Assembly (NCBI GenBank): GCA_016716885.1
Contig: JADJUV010000014.1
Span: forward strand, 1-13,616
Direction of reading: 5' to 3'
Length of the DNA stretch: 13,616 bases
Source of the DNA: Candidatus Trichofilum aggregatum
Lineage (GTDB): Bacteria; Chloroflexota; Anaerolineae; Promineifilales; Promineifilaceae
The notes beneath the pieces were generated by a model. That model did no database searches. It had not been told where the DNA came from and was given only the letters and a program-made list of their open reading frames with translations. Every line of letters begins with the position of its first letter. Within the stretch, counting starts at the first letter, position 1. Made by a program: the position numbers and the translations under genes. Below are positions 6,416 through 10,695 of this stretch, piece after piece.

Positions 6416-7715
6416 TCATTGTTGTAACACATTCATTTCCCACCCTTGCTCTATCGCCGTGAGCCAGGGGGCTTGTAGTTCAGGCAGGCGCGCGGCCGCA
6501 AGCGCTTCGGTAGAAAGGGTAGCCATACCACGGGGCAAGGCCGCAAATTGGGCCTGCCACTCCGCGGGCAACAGCGCCGGGTCCAACACCGGCAAATCTC
6601 CCCAGTTTTCTGGTTGGGCTTTGCTTAGTTGGGCTTCCGGGGAGAGAAGGAAATTGGCGACAACCATCGCGGCCGCTTTGTGGGGCGAGTTGTAGGGAAT
6701 AGCCACGTAATGGGTATTGGCAATCGTGCCCGTGTCAAACACAAAGGTGCGTGTCGTCTCCGGATACCGTCCATTTTCGATGAGGCTAGACGCTTCTGCC
6801 GGGTTATAGGCCATGTCGAACCAGACCTCACCATTGGCAAAGAGTTCCTGCTGACGCGCATGGCTCTCCGGGTAGGTCTGCCCCTCACGCCACAAAAACG
6901 GCTCGATCTCGTTCAGTAAGGCCCAACATGCCGGAATTTCAGCGTCAAAAACGGCCTGATCAAACTCGCCCAGGAGTTTGTCATAACCACCCACCGCCTC
7001 ATAACAAACATGGCGCACAAACGCACTGCCGGTGAAATCGGGCGGCGCGGGGTAGGTAAACAGGCCGGGGTTGGCTTTAATCCATTCCACCAAAGCCGTA
7101 ATCGTTTTCGGCGGCTCAGCGATGCGAGCGCTGTCGTAAATCATCACAAACTGGGCCTTGCCATAGGGCGATTCATACTCATCCACCGGGAAGCCAAAAT
7201 CGTTAGCCACGCTGGGATCGGCTCCATTGACGTAAGCCATGTTGGGTAAATCTCCCGCCCAATTGCCGTAGAGCAAATCCCCCTGGCGCATGGTGCGGAA
7301 ATTCTCGCCGTTCACCCAGACCAAATCCACCGTGCCATCCTCATCCTTGCCCGCCTGTTTTTCCCCCAGGACTTTGTTGATGTACTCGGTGGCATCGGTA
7401 ATGGGAATCATGTTCAGGGTGATGTCGTACTGCGCTTTAACCGCCTCGGCCACATACCCCGTCACCCAACTATTGATGAGATCACTACCGCCCCCACATA
7501 TAAAAATTGACTTCCTGCCCTCTGGCCTGGGCCAGTTTGTCATCCCAGTAGGTGATAATGGGATCAGGATCATCCATATCCTCTACCAGATCATCCGGCG
7601 AATGGGTAGGAACCGCGGCCGCGTTCCCCTCAGCCCCTTCATTTACCACTTCATCCACCCGCCCCTCACAGGCCACCAAAAACAGGAAAAGTAATAACAG
7701 GGTATACTTCTTCAA
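6416..7715 (-). CDS. ynjB: YnjB-like ABC transporter solute-binding lipoprotein, one apparent frameshift
   Basis: Extracytoplasmic ligand-binding component of the importer. The TTG start at 7713-7715 is supported by AAAGGAG 6 nt upstream. The N-terminus LKKYTLLLLFLFLVACEG is a lipoprotein signal with lipobox LVAC, Cys16 being lipidated. After the 70-residue mark the frame shifts at the G run 7491-7495; removing one base joins NFYMWG to GSDLINSWVTGYVAEAV and gives 432 residues. YnjB-family features: MWGGSDLINSW, DLVWVNGENFRTMRQGDLLYG, TYPAPPDFTGSAFVRH, GTIANTHYVAIPYNSPHKA and MVVANFLLSPEAQLSKAQ. The E. coli YnjBCD substrate is not established to my knowledge, so none is assigned. A hairpin cluster begins 5 nt after the stop. 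Three GCGGCCGC sites all encode Ala-Ala-Ala, one in the acidic linker after the signal peptide. Confidence 0.85.
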
Positions 7716-7721
7716 AATATG

Positions 7722-7728
7722 CTCCTTT
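7722..7728 (-). promoter_or_regulatory. Shine-Dalgarno AAAGGAG deciding a TTG start
   Basis: AAAGGAG on the minus strand with 6 nt to TTG 7713-7715. No ATG or GTG is correctly placed, and the TTG gives a complete lipoprotein signal peptide. Confidence 0.75.
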
Positions 7729-7732
7729 GGTT

Positions 7733-7804
7733 TATTAGTATATTAGTATATTGGTATATTGATGAGGTCTCGCTAATACACTAATACACCAATACACTAA
7801 TAAC
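7733..7804. repeat. TATTAGTA octad hairpin (4 + 4 units)
   Basis: Left arm of four octads: TATTAGTA, TATTAGTA, TATTGGTA, TATTGATG (7733-7764). Right arm of four inverse octads: CTAATACA, CTAATACA, CCAATACA, CTAATAAC (7773-7804), with an 8-nt gap between. The arms can form about 32 bp including G-U pairs in RNA. It lies between the stop of the flavoprotein (7809) and the start of the solute-binding protein (7715), filling most of the gap. Confidence 0.95.
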
Positions 7805-7808
7805 TCCC

Positions 7809-9320
7809 CTACCTCGTCCACGCCAACCATTTCTTAAACAACCCCGCCACCATCGGCGTCAGGCGGGTGCGATTCCAGGCGTCGGCCGTTTTGCGGATAG
7901 CTTCGGCCTGAGTGGGGTAGGGATGAATCACCTCGATCATCTGGCCCAGCCCCAAGCCGCCGATCATGGCTGTGGTGATTTCGCTGATCATCTCCCCGGC
8001 ATGGCGGGCCACGATGGTCGCTCCCACGATTTTGTCTGTGCCCTGCCGTACATAAATTTTGACGAACCCATCTTCGCCATCGGCGCGGCCGCGATCCGTC
8101 TCCTCTATCTTGGTGGTCCAGGTGTCCGTGGGGATGCCCTTTTGGGCGGCATCCTCTGGCGACAAACCCACATGGGCAATTTCCGGGTCGGTGTAGACCG
8201 TCCAGGGGATGGTCAAGGCACTGTATTTGGCCCGCCCCAGGAAGAGGGCGTTGCGTAAAATGATGCGGGCACTGGCATCGGCGGTGTGGGTAAACTGCTC
8301 CGCCAGGGCTACATCCCCCGCCCCATAAATATTGGGGTTGGTCGTCTGCAAATAATCGTTGACCACCAGCCCTTTTTTGTTGGTTTGCACCGCGGCCGCG
8401 ACCAGATTCAACCCTTCTACATTGGCCTTACGCCCCACCGCCAACAAAATTTCATCTACCACCAGTTGCTTCTGCACCCCCTTGTGCTCAAAGGTGAGCC
8501 GTTTGCCCTCGGCCTCCCGCTCCACTTGTTTAATGTTGCTCTCCAACACAAGCTGAATCCCTTCGCCCACAAAAGCCGCCTGAATCAGAGCTTGCCCCTC
8601 GGCATCCTTCAGAGCCGCCATCGTGGGGGCAATATCAAAAACCGTCACCTCGGAACCGAGCCGGGCAAACGCCTGGGCCATCTCCGCCCCAATCGGGCCA
8701 GCCCCGATGACCGCCAGCCGTTGGGGCCGAGTTGTCAGTTCAAACAGCGTTACGTTAGTGATGTACCCGGCCTCAGCCAAACCGGGAATGGGCAAATCGG
8801 CCGGGCGGGAACCGGTAGCGATGACCGCTTTTTTGAAGCGGATGGTACGTCCGTCTATGATAAAACTATCTGGCCCGGTGAACTGCCCCTCCCCCAGATA
8901 CACATCAATACCCAACTTTTGGAACCGGTAGGCCGAATCGTGGTGGCTGATTTCGGCCCGCACTCGGCGCACCCGAGCCATGACGGCGGCAAAATCTACC
9001 TCTACCCCCGTCACGCTTACGCCATATTCGGCCCCACGCCGCAGATCACCCACGACTTTGGCGGAACGGATGAGGGTTTTGGAGGGCACACAGCCCACGT
9101 TGAGGCAATCGCCGCCCAGGAGATGTTTTTCGACCAGAGCCACCTTTGCGCCTAAACCGACAGCGCCCGCGGCCGCGACCAATCCCCCCGATCCGCCGCC
9201 AATCACCAGCAGGTTATACCGGCCATCTGGCGTCGGATTCTCCCACTCCGGCGGATGAGCATTAGCAACTAACTCTTGGTTGTATTTGTCATAGGGTGGA
9301 ACTTCAATTTTTGTTGTCAT
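7809..9320 (-). CDS. MerA/dihydrolipoamide-dehydrogenase-like FAD disulfide oxidoreductase
   Basis: Class I pyridine nucleotide-disulfide oxidoreductase, 503 residues from the ATG at 9318-9320 (MTTKIEVPPYDKYNQELV); the 20-codon upstream extension is repeat sequence and was dropped. Domains in order: FAD-binding GGGSGG (41-46), redox-active GGDCLNVGCVPSK with Cys72 and Cys77, NAD(P)H-binding GAGPIGAEMAQAF, FAD-binding YGAGDVA, and a C-terminal dimerisation domain with the active-site dyad in HPYPTQAE. It lacks the N-terminal heavy-metal domain and the C-terminal Cys pair of true mercuric reductase (it ends LFKKWLAWTR), so mercury reduction is unlikely; substrate unknown. Electron flow NAD(P)H to FAD to the Cys pair follows from the family. 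Neighbours are a TVP38 membrane protein upstream and the YnjB-like protein downstream. No Shine-Dalgarno. Three GCGGCCGC sites, encoding AAA, AAA and RGR. Frame intact. Confidence 0.88.
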   Translation of the reverse strand: MTTKIEVPPYDKYNQELVANAHPPEWENPTPDGRYNLLVIGGGSGGLVAAAGAVGLGAKVALVEKHLLGGDCLNVGCVPSKTLIRSAKVVGDLRRGAEYGVSVTGVEVDFAAVMARVRRVRAEISHHDSAYRFQKLGIDVYLGEGQFTGPDSFIIDGRTIRFKKAVIATGSRPADLPIPGLAEAGYITNVTLFELTTRPQRLAVIGAGPIGAEMAQAFARLGSEVTVFDIAPTMAALKDAEGQALIQAAFVGEGIQLVLESNIKQVEREAEGKRLTFEHKGVQKQLVVDEILLAVGRKANVEGLNLVAAAVQTNKKGLVVNDYLQTTNPNIYGAGDVALAEQFTHTADASARIILRNALFLGRAKYSALTIPWTVYTDPEIAHVGLSPEDAAQKGIPTDTWTTKIEETDRGRADGEDGFVKIYVRQGTDKIVGATIVARHAGEMISEITTAMIGGLGLGQMIEVIHPYPTQAEAIRKTADAWNRTRLTPMVAGLFKKWLAWTR

Positions 9321-9334
9321 AGCAATATTAAGAA

Positions 9335-9545
9335 GGGACACAGATCGCGGAGAAGGCACAGAGAACACAGAGAAAATCAAAAAAACGGGTCTTCAGGATT
9401 TCAGGGGGTTGACACCCGTTGCAGGGGCAACCCTTGTGGTTGCCCTCTCCTGGGCAGACTCAGGCCAGCCCCACCATTGAGCCACACCCGACGAATTCCC
9501 CACTCCGTGAATCTCCTGTGTCTCCTCTGTGCCCTCTGTGTTCCT
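9335..9545. repeat. CACAGAG-type inverted repeat arms around a spacer
   Basis: Left arm about 9335-9375 with repeated CACAGA/CACAGAG units (GGCACAGAGAACACAGAG); right arm about 9502-9545 with inverse units (CTCTGTGCCCTCTGTGTTCC). The enclosed 125 nt holds a separate 8-bp hairpin. Together these fill the gap between the TVP38 gene and the flavoprotein. I see no ORF in it. Confidence 0.85.
9425..9445. terminator. Strong hairpin GGGCAACC-CTTGT-GGTTGCCC
   Basis: Perfect 8-bp stem with a 5-nt loop, midway between the TVP38 and flavoprotein genes. No T tract follows on either strand, so it may be an RNA-stability or processing element, not an intrinsic terminator. Confidence 0.55.
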
Positions 9546-9553
9546 CCCATCCC

Positions 9554-10267
9554 CTACACCTCGCGGCGTTTGAGTGTGCGAGAGATGGCAATGCTGACCA
9601 CAATCAAGATGATAGAAATGGCCAGCGCCACCGGGTTCAGGCTGACTTCGCCCGCCAGCAGTTCATCCAATGTGCCAAAGGATGAACCTAACAAAACAAT
9701 GGAAATCGTGCCGGGAATCGAGCCGATGATGGTTGCCAGGAGAAACGCCCGCCAATCAATTTTGAGGAATCCGGCGATGTAATGCACCAGATCATAGGGC
9801 AAAAAGATGAGCCGCATGACCAGCACCGCTTCAAAACTATTTTCGCGCAGGCGTTGGGCATATTTCTGTATCAGGCCACCACTTTGCTCGGCATCCAGCA
9901 CCCCCTGCCCAAAATACCGCCCCACCCCATAGGCCAGCATGGACGAACTGTTACTGCCAATGACGGTGTACACCACACCCAAAACCGGCCCAAAAAGGAA
10001 ACCACCGAGCAAGGACACAATGGTAGCGGGGAAAAGAAGCAGCGGCCGCAACACATAAATGACAATGTACAGCACCGGCCCATACCAGCTACCCGTCAAC
10101 CAGCCCGCCACCTGGCGTAGACTCTCAGCCAGGGTCAGGTTGTTTTGTTGGCTATACAACCAGTAACCCACTAAAAGGGAAAGCCAAAACAACAAAGCAA
10201 TCAGTTTCGCACCGTGTTGTTTGAGGAAAGATGGGGCAGGTTCTTGTTTTAGTTGTTCAGCCAACAT
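9554..10267 (-). CDS. TVP38/TMEM64 family (VTT/DedA-type) membrane protein
   Basis: 237 residues, intact, from the ATG at 10265-10267 with AGAGGAG 4 nt upstream. SNARE-associated/VTT family (PF09335; E. coli relatives YdjX and YdjZ). Membrane segments at about 22-40, 60-75, 80-105, 150-170, 175-195 and 208-230. Family-typical sequence: LLGGFLFGPVLGVVYTVIGS, then VMRLIFLPYDLVHYIAGFLK and ATIIGSIPGTISIVLLGSSF. The biochemical role of bacterial members is not settled; lipid handling or transport has been proposed for the superfamily. Pairing with a MerA-like flavoprotein is a recurrent association as I recall it, and E. coli ydjX/ydjZ lie next to ynjABCDE, so proximity to the YnjB-like transporter is probably meaningful. 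One GCGGCCGC (10042-10049) encodes part of VLRPLLLF. It ends RTLKRREV at TAG 9554. Confidence 0.88.
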   Translation of the reverse strand: MLAEQLKQEPAPSFLKQHGAKLIALLFWLSLLVGYWLYSQQNNLTLAESLRQVAGWLTGSWYGPVLYIVIYVLRPLLLFPATIVSLLGGFLFGPVLGVVYTVIGSNSSSMLAYGVGRYFGQGVLDAEQSGGLIQKYAQRLRENSFEAVLVMRLIFLPYDLVHYIAGFLKIDWRAFLLATIIGSIPGTISIVLLGSSFGTLDELLAGEVSLNPVALAISIILIVVSIAISRTLKRREV

Positions 10268-10271
10268 ACAA

Positions 10272-10278
10272 CTCCTCT
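10272..10278 (-). promoter_or_regulatory. Shine-Dalgarno AGAGGAG of the TVP38 gene
   Basis: AGAGGAG on the minus strand with TTGT before ATG 10265-10267, supporting this start. Confidence 0.65.
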
Positions 10279-10285
10279 GAAAATA

Positions 10286-10328
10286 AGTAGCGAGTTTGCG
10301 AGTGGCGAGTGAACGCCTACTCGCTACT
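10286..10328. repeat. GTAGCGAGT short-unit hairpin
   Basis: AGTAGCGAGT (10286-10295) and ACTCGCTACT (10319-10328) form a perfect 10-bp stem. The loop holds further degenerate units (TTGCGAGT, GGCGAGT). It starts 18 nt before the TVP38 start codon and shares the architecture of the other gap elements. Confidence 0.85.
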
Positions 10329-10405
10329 CTCCCCGTGTTCCAGCCCGTTATTATGCGGCTAATGAAAACATGATTCTGTAGGCTTGATCACATAACCGCC
10401 ATCGG

Positions 10406-10547
10406 GTTAACCTGACCTGGACAAGCCAGAAACAAGGGAGGAGCACAGAGTTTTAAGAAAAGCCTGGATTTTCTCTGTGAATCTCTGTGTCTTCACCTCT
10501 GTGTTCTCTGTGTAACTGTTTTCTGGCTAACTGGTCAAGAAGTTAAC
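10406..10547. repeat. Nested inverted-repeat element with GTTAAC ends and CTCTGTG core
   Basis: About 140 nt bounded by GTTAAC (10406-10411 and 10542-10547). The inner stem AGCCAGAAA (10424-10432) / TTTCTGGCT (10520-10528) is perfect over 9 bp. The core repeats CTCTGTG units (10472-10514) opposite a single CACAGAG (10444-10450). No ORF. It could be a miniature transposable element or a larger form of the gap hairpins; no target duplication was seen. Between this element and the GTTTCRA array (10548-10632) I see nothing else. Confidence 0.7.
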
Positions 10548-10632
10548 TCGTCAGGTACCACTGGCTTGAAGTGTACGCACAAAAAGCGAAATGGATATCT
10601 TGCGGGTATTACAGAAGGATTACGGGGGGTGA

Positions 10633-10695
10633 GTTTCAAGTTTCGAGTTTCAAGTTTCAAGTTTCGAGTGCTGAATGTCTCAATCTCTCAGTCTC
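10633..10695. repeat. GTTTCRA heptad array running into the cyclase-protein stop codon
   Basis: Five heptads GTTTCAA, GTTTCGA, GTTTCAA, GTTTCAA, GTTTCGA (10633-10667), followed in the same 7-nt register by GTGCTGA, ATGTCTC, AATCTCT and CAGTCTC. The stop codon of the cyclase/TPR protein (10680-10682) and its last residues LRD lie in this register. Confidence 0.9.

Noticed and set aside
8286..9155. Long plus-strand ORF of 289 codons
   Set aside because: It is antisense to the well-supported flavoprotein and has no recognisable domain.
7809..9320. Mercury resistance locus
   Set aside because: The flavoprotein lacks the metal-binding cysteines of MerA, and no merR, merT or merP is present.
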